A DNA stretch of 64,000 nucleotides from Knoellia sinensis KCTC 19936 (GTDB lineage: Bacteria > Actinomycetota > Actinomycetes > Actinomycetales > Dermatophilaceae): NCBI RefSeq assembly GCF_000768705.1, contig NZ_AVPJ01000005.1, forward strand, positions 1 to 64,000, written 5' to 3'. Below are positions 9,046 to 17,070 of the stretch, piece by piece. Numbering within the stretch: the stretch's first letter is position 1; the number at the start of each line of letters is the position of its first letter. The notes under the pieces were generated by a model that was given only the letters and a program-made list of their open reading frames with translations, did no database searches and had not been told where the DNA came from. Made by a program: the position numbers and the translations under genes.

Positions 9046-10064
9046 CCGCAGTCGCCTCGGTGGCCGAGGAGACCGAGCAGTCTCCGCTCGGTGTCGTCCG
9101 AGAGACCGCACCGTCTCGGGTTGGTCGCCTCTCGAACTTCTTCGTATGCCGTCGCGTCCCGGAGCGTGTCCGCCACCGGTCGGTGGGTGAGTCCGGCCGC
9201 CCGCGCCGCAGCTCCAGTGTGTCCGCCGAAGCCGCGCCACTGCGGGTCCGAGATCCACAGCGGCAGGCTGTCCTCGCCCATCCATTCCTGGACGCCGTGC
9301 TCGCTGAGCCAGTCCGTCGCGGCCGGGACGACAGGGCCCTCATGCCCGGCGACGTCGCGCGCCGCGTTCAACAGCGTCCCCAGGGTGCTTGGCTCGCCGA
9401 CGGCATCGAAGACCCCAGAGGTCCCGGCCCCGGCGCAACGCACGAGCCACGCGGCGAGGTCACGGACGTCGATGATCGACATGGGCAAGGCGGGGTCGTC
9501 CGGGGTCAGCACCGCACCATCGGCGCCCACGGGATGCGCGAACCGCCATGGCCACCACCCCGAGCGCCCGGTCGCGTCGCCGGGGCCCCCGATGAGCCCC
9601 GCGCGAGCGATGAGGGACCGCTCCTTCCCGAACCCCGAGAGCACCGCAGCCTCGCACGCGACCTTGGCCTCGCCATAGGTCGTCATGTCCTCCATGACGT
9701 CACCGTCCAACGGTGACAAGAGCGGAACCGACTCGTCGGTCGCGAGACCGGAGTGGACGGCATACACGTTGCCTGTCGACACGAAGACGAAGTGCGCCGT
9801 CAGCGGTTCGAGAGCGGCGACGGCTCGGCGCACCTGACCCGGTTGGCGTGAGACGTCGATGACGGCGTCCCACCGTTCGCCTGCGCCGGTGACGCCGTCA
9901 AGTCCACCGTCGAGGTCGCGGTCGCCGCGGACCCAGGTGACGCCGTCGGGGACGTCACCGGTGACGCCGCGCGCCAGACACGTCACGTCGTGGCCCTGCG
10001 ACACCGCCTCCTCGACAATCGCGCGTCCGAGCATGGCCGTCCCACCGAGCACGAGAAGTCGCAT
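9042..10064 (-). CDS. NAD-dependent epimerase/dehydratase-like protein
   Basis: A 340-residue extended short-chain dehydrogenase/reductase. The N-terminus carries a Rossmann motif LLVLGGTAMLGRAIVEEAV; the middle has the Thr/Tyr region FVFVSTGNVYA and TYGEAKVACE, close to the YxxxK catalytic pattern; it ends with a substrate domain. ATG at 10064 starts directly at the Rossmann strand, and the upstream in-frame ATG would add 12 unconserved residues. Similar proteins in actinobacteria are annotated as reductases or epimerases without a known substrate. It is convergent with 8530 and divergent from ispE. Confidence 0.8.
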   Translation of the reverse strand: MRLLVLGGTAMLGRAIVEEAVSQGHDVTCLARGVTGDVPDGVTWVRGDRDLDGGLDGVTGAGERWDAVIDVSRQPGQVRRAVAALEPLTAHFVFVSTGNVYAVHSGLATDESVPLLSPLDGDVMEDMTTYGEAKVACEAAVLSGFGKERSLIARAGLIGGPGDATGRSGWWPWRFAHPVGADGAVLTPDDPALPMSIIDVRDLAAWLVRCAGAGTSGVFDAVGEPSTLGTLLNAARDVAGHEGPVVPAATDWLSEHGVQEWMGEDSLPLWISDPQWRGFGGHTGAAARAAGLTHRPVADTLRDATAYEEVREATNPRRCGLSDDTERRLLGLLGHRGDCG

Positions 10065-10146
10065 GCCGACAGTCCACCCCGGCCGAGCGGCAAGCGCCAC
10101 CAGGTTTCGCGCAGAGCGTGAATGTGGAGCCAGAGCAAGCCATGAC

Positions 10147-10152
10147 TAGGGT
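10147..10152 (+). promoter_or_regulatory. -10 box of ispE, leaderless type
   Basis: TAGGGT ends six bases before the ATG of ispE. No Shine-Dalgarno sequence is present. Confidence 0.5.
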
Positions 10153-10158
10153 GGCGCC

Positions 10159-11091
10159 ATGACCTCGGCTCACTCGGACCCGGCGCCCGTCACGGTGCGC
10201 GTGCCCGCCAAGGTCAACCTCGAACTTCTCGTGGGGCCCCTGCGGGACGACGGCTTCCACACGTTGTCGACCGTCTATCAGGCGGTGAACCTGCACGACG
10301 ACGTCACGGTCGCGGTCAACGACGAGTGGGCGTGCAGTGTCGTGGGGCCCTATGCCGACGTCGTGCCGACCGACTCGAACAATCTGGCGGTGCGCGCCGC
10401 CCGGCTCCTCGCCGACGAGACAGCCATCGACACGCCGGTCCACGTGACCATCAACAAGTCGATCCCCGTCGCGGGCGGCATGGCCGGTGGTTCGGCCGAC
10501 GCCGCCGCGGCTCTTGTGGCCTGCGACCGGTTGTGGTCGCTCGGTCTGACGACCGAAGAGCTCGAGGAGTATGCCGCCGAGCTGGGTTCCGATGTCCCGT
10601 TCCTCATTCGCGGTGGCACGGCGATGGGGAGTGGTCGGGGCGAACGGCTCGCGCCGGTCCTGGCGCGTGGGAGCTATCACTGGGTCTTCGCGATCAGCGA
10701 CATCGGCCTGTCCACGCCCGACGTCTATGCCGAGTGCGACCGGCTGCGGGGCAAGGCTGTCGTGCCCGAGCCCAGGCCCAACTCCGAGCTCATGAGCGCC
10801 CTGCGCACGGGCGACCCGCACGTTCTCGCCCCACAGCTCTCCAACGACCTCCAGGACGCCGCGATCAGCCTGCGCCCCGAGCTCGGCAGTCTCCTCGAGA
10901 GCGGCATGGAGTTCGGCGCGCTGGGTGGCGTCGTGTCCGGTTCCGGTCCCACGGTGGCCTTCCTCGTCGAGGACGTGGAGGCGGCGATCGACCTCACCGT
11001 GGCCCTCACCGCCACCGGTGCGGCACGCGAGGTCCGCAAGGCCGTCGGCCCCGTGCACGGCGCGCACGTCATCCCCGCCCGGGTCGACTAG
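10159..11091 (+). CDS. ispE: 4-(cytidine 5'-diphospho)-2-C-methylerythritol kinase
   Basis: IspE phosphorylates CDP-methylerythritol, the fourth step of the MEP isoprenoid pathway, in the cytoplasm. The 310-residue GHMP kinase has the N-terminal substrate motif VRVPAKVNLELLVG, the ATP loop PVAGGMAGGSADAAAA at about residues 104-119, and the C-terminal GVVSGSGPTVAFL loop. Length is normal. Its stop overlaps the GTG of the following ABC-F gene by one base (TAGTG), so the two are coupled, as in related genomes where ispE follows rsmA. Confidence 0.95.
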   Translation: MTSAHSDPAPVTVRVPAKVNLELLVGPLRDDGFHTLSTVYQAVNLHDDVTVAVNDEWACSVVGPYADVVPTDSNNLAVRAARLLADETAIDTPVHVTINKSIPVAGGMAGGSADAAAALVACDRLWSLGLTTEELEEYAAELGSDVPFLIRGGTAMGSGRGERLAPVLARGSYHWVFAISDIGLSTPDVYAECDRLRGKAVVPEPRPNSELMSALRTGDPHVLAPQLSNDLQDAAISLRPELGSLLESGMEFGALGGVVSGSGPTVAFLVEDVEAAIDLTVALTATGAAREVRKAVGPVHGAHVIPARVD

Positions 11092-12977
11092 TGGCCGTCC
11101 TCATCTCGGTCGAGCGCGCTGCCCTCGCGCTCGGCACCGCTCAGGTGCTCGACGGCGTGTCCCTCGGCGTCGCCGGGGGCGACCGCATCGGCATCGTCGG
11201 TCGCAACGGTGGTGGCAAGACCACACTCCTGCGGGTCCTCGCCGGGGACCGCACCGTGGACAGCGGACGAGTCGCCCGACTCGGGGGTGCGACGGTCGGC
11301 GTCCTGACCCAGGACGACACCCTCGATCCGTCGGCCACGGTTCGCGAGGTCGTCCTCGGCGACCGGGCCGAGCATGTCTGGGCGGGTGACGCCCGAATCC
11401 GCGACGTCCTGACGGGCCTCCTCGGCGGTATCGACGCCCCCGCTGTCGGTGGGCTCGACTCGACGGTGGACGGCAAGTCCGGTGGTGAGCGCCGTCGACT
11501 CGGCCTGGCCCAGTTGCTCGTCGACGACCCCGACGTCCTGCTCCTCGACGAGCCGACGAACCACCTCGACGTCGAAGGTGTCGCGTGGCTCGCCGAACAC
11601 CTCGTGCGGCACCGCTCGCGGCCCGACAACGCGCTCGTCGCCATCACCCACGACCGCTGGTTCCTCGACGCCGTCGCCACCCGAACGTGGGAGGTCGTCG
11701 ACGGGCAGGTCAACGGGTTCGACGGTGGCTACGCGGCCTATGTGTTGGCGAAGGCGGAGCGCGAGCGGATGGCTCGGGTCACGGCAGAGCGTCGCAACAA
11801 TCTGCTCCGCAAGGAACTCGCCTGGCTGCGTCGCGGGGCACCTGCGCGGACGTCGAAGCCGAAGTTCCGGATCGACGCCGCCAACGCCCTCATCGAGGAC
11901 GTGCCGCCGCTGCGCAACGACGTCGAACTCATGGCGTTCGCGACGACGCGGCTGGGCAAGGACGTCATAGATCTCTTGGATGCCTCGGTGGCGGTCGGCG
12001 ACCGAGTGCTGCTCGACCGCATCACGTGGCACCTCGCGCCGGGCGCTCGGATCGGCATCGTCGGCGTGAACGGCTCGGGCAAGTCCACGTTGTTGCGGGC
12101 GCTGGCAGGGGAGGTGCCGTTGGCGTCGGGCAAGCGCAAGCAGGGCGTCACCGTCCGCATCGGTCACCTCACCCAGGAGGTCCGCGAACTCGATCGTCTC
12201 GCCGACAAGCGGGTCATCGAGGCCGTCGAGGAGGTCCGCAAGGTCACCGTCCTCGCCGGCAAGGAGGTCACGGCGTCGACGCTCGCGAAGCGGCTCGGTT
12301 TCCCCGGTCCTCGCCAGCAGACCCGCGTCCGCGACCTCTCCGGTGGTGAGCGCCGCCGGCTCCAGGTGCTGCGCATCCTCATGGACGAGCCCAACGTGCT
12401 CCTCCTCGACGAGCCAACGAACGACCTCGACATCGAGACGCTGACCTCGCTCGAGGACGTCCTCGACGGCTGGGCAGGCACGCTGCTCGTTGTCTCGCAC
12501 GACCGCTATCTGTTGGAGCGCATCGCCGACGAGCAGGTCGCACTTCTCGGTGACGGTCGGGTGCGGCAGCTGCCCGGCGGTGTCGAAGAGTACCTCCGCC
12601 TCCGCGCCACGATCACCCCCTCGTATGCCGTGAGCGCACCTTCGTCCGCCGCTGCACCTTCCGCCTCGCAGCCTTCCTCGCAACGTCAGCGAGAAGGGTC
12701 GCAAGAGGAGCCGTCCGCGCTGACGCAAGGGAGTCCGGCGAGTGCGCCGACGGCGACGCCGGCGGAGCAGCGCGAGGCCCGCAAGGTCATGGCCCGCGTC
12801 GAGAAGCAGCTGTCCAAGCTGGCGCAGCGCGAGGAGAAGATCCACGCCGCGATGACCGAGCACGTGAGCGACCACGCGAAGGTGCTCGAACTCAACACCG
12901 AGTTGCGCGGCATCGTCGACGAGCGCGAGGGTCTCGAACTCGAGTGGCTCGAGGCAGCGGAGGTCCTCGAGAGCTGA
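11091..12977 (+). CDS. ABC-F family ATPase
   Basis: A soluble 628-residue protein with two ABC domains and no membrane segments. ABC-F proteins act on ribosomes in translation control or antibiotic protection. Domain 1: Walker A GRNGGGKTTLL, signature SGGERRRLGLAQ, Walker B LLLDEPTNHLD. An inter-domain linker follows (about 230-300). Domain 2: GVNGSGKSTLL, LSGGERRRLQVL, LLLDEPTNDLD. A low-complexity stretch (about 510-560) and a charged C-terminal coiled coil close the protein. It is part of the ispE operon. The housekeeping position argues against a recent resistance gene, though some homologues protect from antibiotics. Confidence 0.92.
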   Translation: MAVLISVERAALALGTAQVLDGVSLGVAGGDRIGIVGRNGGGKTTLLRVLAGDRTVDSGRVARLGGATVGVLTQDDTLDPSATVREVVLGDRAEHVWAGDARIRDVLTGLLGGIDAPAVGGLDSTVDGKSGGERRRLGLAQLLVDDPDVLLLDEPTNHLDVEGVAWLAEHLVRHRSRPDNALVAITHDRWFLDAVATRTWEVVDGQVNGFDGGYAAYVLAKAERERMARVTAERRNNLLRKELAWLRRGAPARTSKPKFRIDAANALIEDVPPLRNDVELMAFATTRLGKDVIDLLDASVAVGDRVLLDRITWHLAPGARIGIVGVNGSGKSTLLRALAGEVPLASGKRKQGVTVRIGHLTQEVRELDRLADKRVIEAVEEVRKVTVLAGKEVTASTLAKRLGFPGPRQQTRVRDLSGGERRRLQVLRILMDEPNVLLLDEPTNDLDIETLTSLEDVLDGWAGTLLVVSHDRYLLERIADEQVALLGDGRVRQLPGGVEEYLRLRATITPSYAVSAPSSAAAPSASQPSSQRQREGSQEEPSALTQGSPASAPTATPAEQREARKVMARVEKQLSKLAQREEKIHAAMTEHVSDHAKVLELNTELRGIVDEREGLELEWLEAAEVLES

Positions 12978-13003
12978 GCACCCGGCATACGCGCCCTGCT
13001 TGT

Positions 13004-13112
13004 GTCCGCAAGTTTGGTCGCGGGGGCGACCACATCCCCGGACGCCCGACGTCCGGCACACGTCAGCGTCCGCAAGATCGGTCGCTGGGGCGACCACATC
13101 CCCGGACGCCCG
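13004..13112. repeat. Two 45-bp direct repeats with nested hairpins
   Basis: Copies at 13004-13048 and 13068-13112 differ at only a few bases. Each holds an inner hairpin GGTCGC-N-GGG-GCGACC and an outer GTCCG/CGGAC pairing. A third, more symmetrical member is at 44082-44124. They lie between the ABC-F gene and azlC and may end transcription, but the tandem arrangement is odd for a simple terminator. Confidence 0.7.
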
Positions 13113-13135
13113 CACGGGTGGGGCGCTCGAGTTCC

Positions 13136-13141
13136 TAGACT
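13136..13141 (+). promoter_or_regulatory. -10 box of azlC, leaderless type
   Basis: TAGACT ends six bases before the ATG at 13148. Confidence 0.45.
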
Positions 13142-13147
13142 CACCCG

Positions 13148-13885
13148 ATGACAGCGAGACGGTGGAGCGACGACGCGCGGTCGTCGTTCGCGAAGGGCCT
13201 GAGGCTGGGGGTCCCGTTCGCCCTGGTCGGCGGGCTGCTGAGTCTCTCGTTCGCCGTGCTCGCGCTGCAGGCAGGCTTCAGCGTCGCGCAGGCGATCGTC
13301 ACGTCCGTGATCGTGTTCGCCGGGTCCGCCCAGTTCGCGATGCTGTCCGTGCTCGTCGGTGGCGGTGGGATCGCGGCTGCGCTCACCGCGTCCGGCCTGA
13401 TGAACTCGCGATTCCTCGCGATGGGCATCGCCCTCGCGCCGTCGCTGCCCGGCGGCCCGGTCAAACGTGCTGCCCAAGGTCAGGCGGTCGTCGACGCTTC
13501 ATGGGCCCTCGCCAACCGCGGTGACGGGACGTTCGATCGGTGGCTGCTGTTCGGGACGACCCTGCCGCAGTACGTCACGTGGACCCTGGGCTCGGTCATC
13601 GGTGCCGTGTTCGGTGGATCCCTCGGCGACACCGACCGCCTCGGCCTCGACGCGATCTATCCGACGTTCTTCCTTGCACTCCTCATCGCGGAGCTGCGCG
13701 ACCGGGCCTCACGAGGTGTCGCGATTGCCGGCGGCCTGCTGGCCCTCGCGCTGGTGCCGATCGCGCCGCCCGGCGTGCCGATTCTCGCGGCGAGTGTCGT
13801 GGCGCTGGTCGGGCTTGCTCGGAGGCCCTCATCACGCTGTCGTCCACCCAGATCTGGGTGCTCATCGTGGCCTGCGCGGTGTTGA
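13148..13885 (+). CDS. azlC: AzlC-type branched-chain amino acid exporter subunit
   Basis: Large subunit of an AzlCD (BrnFE-type) exporter of branched-chain amino acids or related compounds. The product shows about seven hydrophobic segments and the family pattern FAGSAQFAMLSVL and SGLMNSRFLAMG near residues 58-90. The conserved part ends at about residue 227 (VGLARRPS). The last 17 residues look like translation of the azlD start region in the wrong frame. A single change of C13833 to G would create TGA here and ATG for azlD (ATGA overlap). As sequenced, the protein reads through to 13885. Confidence 0.85.
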   Translation: MTARRWSDDARSSFAKGLRLGVPFALVGGLLSLSFAVLALQAGFSVAQAIVTSVIVFAGSAQFAMLSVLVGGGGIAAALTASGLMNSRFLAMGIALAPSLPGGPVKRAAQGQAVVDASWALANRGDGTFDRWLLFGTTLPQYVTWTLGSVIGAVFGGSLGDTDRLGLDAIYPTFFLALLIAELRDRASRGVAIAGGLLALALVPIAPPGVPILAASVVALVGLARRPSSRCRPPRSGCSSWPARC

Positions 13886-14151
13886 CCGCCGTCATCAAGG
13901 GGTTCGGACCGGTGCTGCTTGGGGGGCGTGAGCTGCCAGCGTGGTTCAGCCGCGTGATCATCCTCATCGCGCCGGCCCTGCTGAGCGCGCTCGTGGTCAC
14001 GTCGGTGCTGGCTCTGGGGAAGACGTGGGCCGTGGGTGCGCACACGGTCGGCGTCGCCGTGGCGGGCGTGATGCTCTGGCGGCGGCTGCCGCTCGTGCTG
14101 TGCGTGGCGGTGGCGGTCGGTGTCACCGCGCTGCTCCGGGCGTCCTTCTGA
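13831..14151 (+). CDS. azlD: AzlD-type branched-chain amino acid exporter subunit
   Basis: Small partner of AzlC, 106 residues if counted from the expected start at 13831, with three or four hydrophobic segments (WVLIVACAVLTAVIKGFGP, then VIILIAPALLSALVVTSVLA). The codon at 13831 is ATC, not ATG, and no ATG, GTG or TTG occurs in frame between it and GTG 13858, which is already inside the first membrane helix. The gene may therefore be inactive, start rarely at ATC or CTG 13837, or reflect a one-base sequencing error. It overlaps the 3' end of azlC. Confidence 0.7.
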   Translation: MTLSSTQIWVLIVACAVLTAVIKGFGPVLLGGRELPAWFSRVIILIAPALLSALVVTSVLALGKTWAVGAHTVGVAVAGVMLWRRLPLVLCVAVAVGVTALLRASF

Positions 14152-14224
14152 ATCGCGAAGGTCAGCTCAGGCCGACGGCCTGGGCGGTGGGTCGGGGCCT
14201 GTGCAGTCGGTCGGGGCGCCCAAA

Positions 14225-14271
14225 GCCCCCGACCCGACGCAGAGCCCCCGACCCGACGCAGAGCCCCCGAC
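14225..14271. repeat. 19-bp tandem repeat, 2.4 copies
   Basis: The unit GCCCCCGACCCGACGCAGA occurs at 14225-14243 and 14244-14262, then partly at 14263-14271. It sits in the 150-base gap between azlD and the convergent tamR. No function is evident. Confidence 0.75.
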
Positions 14272-14302
14272 TGACGGGTGCGAGGGCGAGGCCGCGGGCG
14301 AA

Positions 14303-14797
14303 TCAGGGGGTTTCGAGGGGGACCAGCAGCGACCGGAGCTGCTTGGCGAGGGTCGTCCGCTCGGCCTTGGGCAGCTCGGCCAGGAGTTCGCGCTCGTGGG
14401 CCAGCAGGTCGTCGAGGGCGGAGTCGACGACCCTCATGCCTTCCGGCGTGAGCCGGACGATGACGCCACGACGGTCGCGAGGGTCTGGGTGGCGCTCGAC
14501 GAACCCGCGGGTGAGCAGTCGGTCGACGCGATTCGTCATCGTTCCGCTCGTCACCAGCGTTTCGGCGACGAGCTGGCCGGGGGAGAGCTCATAGGGTGAG
14601 CCCGCGCGTCGCAGTGCCGACAGGACGTCGAACTCCCACCCCTCGAGCTCGTGCTCGCTGAAGGCCTCCCCGCGTGCGAGGTCGAGGCGGCGGGCAAGGC
14701 GCGAGACGCGACTGAGAATCTCGAGTGGAGTGACGTCGAGCTCCGGACGCTCCCGGCGCCAGGCTGAGACGATACGGTCAACGTCATCCTCGGGCAT
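14303..14797 (-). CDS. tamR: MarR family regulator, TamR-like
   Basis: A 164-residue winged-helix regulator with the MarR core: GQLVAETLVTSGTMTNRVDR (recognition helix) followed by the wing DPRDRRGVIVRLTPEG. ATG 14797 is chosen because longer in-frame starts run through the operator. It is divergent from a trans-aconitate methyltransferase gene. In Streptomyces coelicolor the MarR protein TamR controls tam in the same arrangement and responds to aconitate/citrate-type ligands, so the same role is inferred. A palindromic site at 14822 lies just before the start and should give autoregulation. Confidence 0.85.
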   Translation of the reverse strand: MPEDDVDRIVSAWRRERPELDVTPLEILSRVSRLARRLDLARGEAFSEHELEGWEFDVLSALRRAGSPYELSPGQLVAETLVTSGTMTNRVDRLLTRGFVERHPDPRDRRGVIVRLTPEGMRVVDSALDDLLAHERELLAELPKAERTTLAKQLRSLLVPLETP

Positions 14798-14821
14798 GAG
14801 GGCGACTGTACTCCCGTCAAG

Positions 14822-14839
14822 TATCTTGACATCAAGATA
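14822..14839. promoter_or_regulatory. TamR-type operator palindrome
   Basis: TATCTTGA-CA-TCAAGATA has perfect 8-bp arms around a 2-base centre. It lies between the divergent tamR and tam genes, 24 bases before the tamR start. Size and symmetry match MarR-family operators. The A/T-rich arms stand out in this G/C-rich DNA and probably overlap the tamR promoter. Confidence 0.8.
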
Positions 14840-14904
14840 TCGACGGGGAAGAGTTGGGGACGAGCGGCTGGCCAGTCGCTCGCACACGGCAGGGAAGGGC
14901 AACG

Positions 14905-15720
14905 ATGCGCACACAGCCGAGCTGGGATCCCACGGCATACGCACAGTTCGGGGAGCAGCGCGGACGTCCCTTCGCCGACCTCATCGCCCAGGTGCGCGCC
15001 GATGCCCCGGCCCTCGTCGTGGACCTCGGGTGCGGCAACGGGCCGGCCACCCTCACGCTCGGACAGCTGTGGCCCGACGCCCGGATCGTCGGTGTCGACG
15101 CCGCGGAGTCGATGCTCGAGGCAGCCCGTGCCCTCGACAAGGACGACCGGGTCGAATGGGTTCAGGCCGACCTCATGGACTGGGACCCGGCCACCCTCAG
15201 CCAGGCGCCTGACGTCATCATCACGAACTCGACGCTCCAGTGGGTGCCCGGGCATCTCAACCTCCTCCCCACCTGGGTCGACGTGCTGGCGCCCGGCGGC
15301 TGGCTGGCCCTGCAGGTTCCCAACAACTTCGACGCGCCCAGCCACGCGCTCATGCGCGAGTCGGCCGGCACGCACGCCCGCGCCAACGAACTGCTCGCCG
15401 CCCTCGACCTCCCGGCCGTCGGCGAGCCCAAGACCTACCTCACCTTCCTCAGCCGCCTGGGGTGCACGGTCGACGCGTGGGAGACGGTCTATTCACATGT
15501 CCTCGACCCGGAGGGTGCGTCGGAGAACCCGGTGCTCGACTGGGTCAGCGCGACCGGACTGCGGCCAGTCCTCGACATCCTTCCCGAGGGCGAGGAACGC
15601 GACGCCTTCCTCGAGCCGTATGCCGCGGCCCTCGAAGAGGCCTATCCCCGCAGCGAGGTCGGCGTGCTCTTCCCCTTCCGCCGCGTCTTCGCTGTCGCTC
15701 GAAAGAACGAGGCCAACTGA
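14905..15720 (+). CDS. tam: Trans-aconitate 2-methyltransferase
   Basis: A 271-residue SAM-dependent methyltransferase that esterifies trans-aconitate, a toxic isomer formed from the citric-acid-cycle intermediate cis-aconitate. SAM motif I VVDLGCGNGPAT lies near residues 36-47; ITNSTLQWVPGH and GGWLALQVPNN match the Tam subfamily. AGGGAAGGG about four bases before ATG 14905 is the ribosome site. The divergent tamR gene and operator indicate induction by aconitate-like ligands. The next gene (VOC) begins within its stop codon. Confidence 0.9.
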   Translation: MRTQPSWDPTAYAQFGEQRGRPFADLIAQVRADAPALVVDLGCGNGPATLTLGQLWPDARIVGVDAAESMLEAARALDKDDRVEWVQADLMDWDPATLSQAPDVIITNSTLQWVPGHLNLLPTWVDVLAPGGWLALQVPNNFDAPSHALMRESAGTHARANELLAALDLPAVGEPKTYLTFLSRLGCTVDAWETVYSHVLDPEGASENPVLDWVSATGLRPVLDILPEGEERDAFLEPYAAALEEAYPRSEVGVLFPFRRVFAVARKNEAN

Positions 15721-16106
15721 TGGCGATCGTCGGAATCCACCACGTCCAACTCTCCTGCCCGGCCGGGTCCGAGGACCTGCTGCGCCACTTCTACGGCGTC
15801 GTCTGCGGCATGCCTGAGATCCCCAAGCCCGCGGCTCTGGCCGCTCGTGGCGGGGTGTGGTTCGCGATCGGTGAGGACGAACTCCACTGCGGCGTCGAGA
15901 CCGCGTTCGCGCCCGCGCTCAAGGCCCACCCCTGCCTCGCCGTCGACGACATCGACAGCCTCGCCGCCGCGATCGCGGGGGCCGGGGGAGACGTCCGCTG
16001 GAACACCGACATCCCCGGTGTCCGGCGGTTCCACACCGACGACCCGGTGGGCAACCGAGTGGAGTTCCAGCTCGTCGGCCGCAACAAGATCGACTTCATC
16101 GTCTGA
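15720..16106 (+). CDS. VOC family (glyoxalase-like) protein
   Basis: A 128-residue protein of the vicinal oxygen chelate fold. It begins GIHHVQLSCPAG, has a GDVRWNTDIPGVRRFHTDDP middle and ends with NRVEFQLV, the usual positions of metal-ligand His and Glu residues. Its ATG overlaps the tam stop (TGATG), so it belongs to the tam operon; a role linked to trans-aconitate detoxification is possible but unproven. Substrate unknown. Confidence 0.85.
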   Translation: MAIVGIHHVQLSCPAGSEDLLRHFYGVVCGMPEIPKPAALAARGGVWFAIGEDELHCGVETAFAPALKAHPCLAVDDIDSLAAAIAGAGGDVRWNTDIPGVRRFHTDDPVGNRVEFQLVGRNKIDFIV

Positions 16107-16110
16107 CAGC

Positions 16111-16175
16111 CGACTTCGTGCCCCATTGGGACATTCGTCGCCGCGCTCCTCTTGTCCCAATGGGGCACAAAGTCG
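16111..16175. repeat. Long intergenic palindrome, family member B
   Basis: Arms of 23 bases at 16111-16133 and 16153-16175 with one mismatch; the left arm begins CGACTTCGTGCCCCATTGGG. The 19-base loop resembles, in complement, that of the palindrome at 22758. It lies between convergent genes and may act as a bidirectional terminator, but see 46827 for a member between divergent genes. Confidence 0.9.
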
Positions 16176-16188
16176 AAGAGCGGAACCG

Positions 16189-16842
16189 TCAGACGTGGGT
16201 GATGGTCGGCTTCGACTCGAGGCCGGCGAGGCCGTTCCACGCGAGGTTCACCAGCGCCGCGGCGACGTCACGCTTCTTGGCCTTCGGGTTCTCCAGCCAC
16301 CACTGACCGGTGAGGGCCACCATGCCGACGAGCATCTGCGCATACATCGGCGCCTGCTTGGGGTCGAGTCCACGGGTGGTGAACTGCGCCGCGAGCAAGT
16401 GCTCGACCTGGGAGGCTACGTCCGACATGAGCGAGGCGAAGCTGCCGGTCTGCTGCCCGGGCGGCGAGTCGCGCACGAGGATGCGGAAGCCGTCCGTCGA
16501 TGTCTCGATGTAGTCGAGCAGCGCCATCGCGGCACGTTCCAGCAGCACCCGTGACCCGCCCTCGGAGGCGAGCGCACCGGCGATCGCCCCGAGAAGTGAC
16601 TGGATCTCGCGATCGACGATCACGGCATACAGGCCTTCTTTGCCGCCGAAGTGCTCATAGACAACCGGCTTGGACACCCCGGCAGCACTCGCGATCTCCT
16701 CGACCGTCGTCGCCTCGTAGCCGCGGTTCGCGAACAGCTGCCGGCCGATGCCGATGAGCTGCTCACGCCGCTGGGCTCCGGTCATTCGCCCCCGCGGAGT
16801 GCGCACCTTGGTCACTGCCTGGTCTCGACTCACTCGCCCCAT
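16189..16842 (-). CDS. TetR family transcriptional regulator
   Basis: About 217 residues. The N-terminal DNA-binding domain reads YEATTVEEIASAAGVSKPVV then YEHFGGKEGLYAVIVD, a textbook TetR helix-turn-helix. The C-terminal domain ends with WNGLAGLESKP, a motif also seen as WNGFASYTAES in the TetR gene at 41732, so the two are the same subfamily. ATG 16842 is a reasonable start; 16863 is possible. No divergent target gene is adjacent; the tRNA gene lies upstream. Targets unknown. Confidence 0.85.
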   Translation of the reverse strand: MGRVSRDQAVTKVRTPRGRMTGAQRREQLIGIGRQLFANRGYEATTVEEIASAAGVSKPVVYEHFGGKEGLYAVIVDREIQSLLGAIAGALASEGGSRVLLERAAMALLDYIETSTDGFRILVRDSPPGQQTGSFASLMSDVASQVEHLLAAQFTTRGLDPKQAPMYAQMLVGMVALTGQWWLENPKAKKRDVAAALVNLAWNGLAGLESKPTITHV

Positions 16843-16945
16843 TCTGCCCTGCCCGCGGACCACTCACCGCGGGGACCGGGCGAACCTCACGCTCGGGTCA
16901 ACTACCCTTGTCCGTCGTATGCCGTGAGCTCGCCTCGCGCATCGA

Positions 16946-17024
16946 TCCCCGGTTGGTCTGCCGGCAGGGCCCGCCTGACTTTGAATCAGGACTAGCGACG
17001 TAGGTTCGACTCCTACCCGGGGAG
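16946..17024 (+). tRNA. tRNA-Gln (anticodon TTG), atypical
   Basis: The acceptor pair TCCCCGG/CCGGGGA, anticodon stem-loop CCTGA-CTTTGAA-TCAGG (anticodon TTG) and T-arm GTAGG-TTCGACT-CCTAC are all perfect. A D-arm GGTC/GGCC with a GG in the loop can be drawn. CCA is not encoded. The variable region between the anticodon and T stems is 9 bases (ACTAGCGAC), giving 79 bases in total, longer than a normal class I tRNA. It is probably functional but unusual. Confidence 0.65.
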
Positions 17025-17070
17025 CACACATCAGGTCTCTGACCTGCGCATGTGGGATCGGAGGGGGGCT

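Noticed and set aside
13004-13112. CRISPR array
   Set aside because: Only two repeats with a 19-base gap, each self-complementary, and no cas genes.
14225-14271. CRISPR or regulatory array
   Set aside because: A direct tandem repeat with no spacers and fewer than three full copies.
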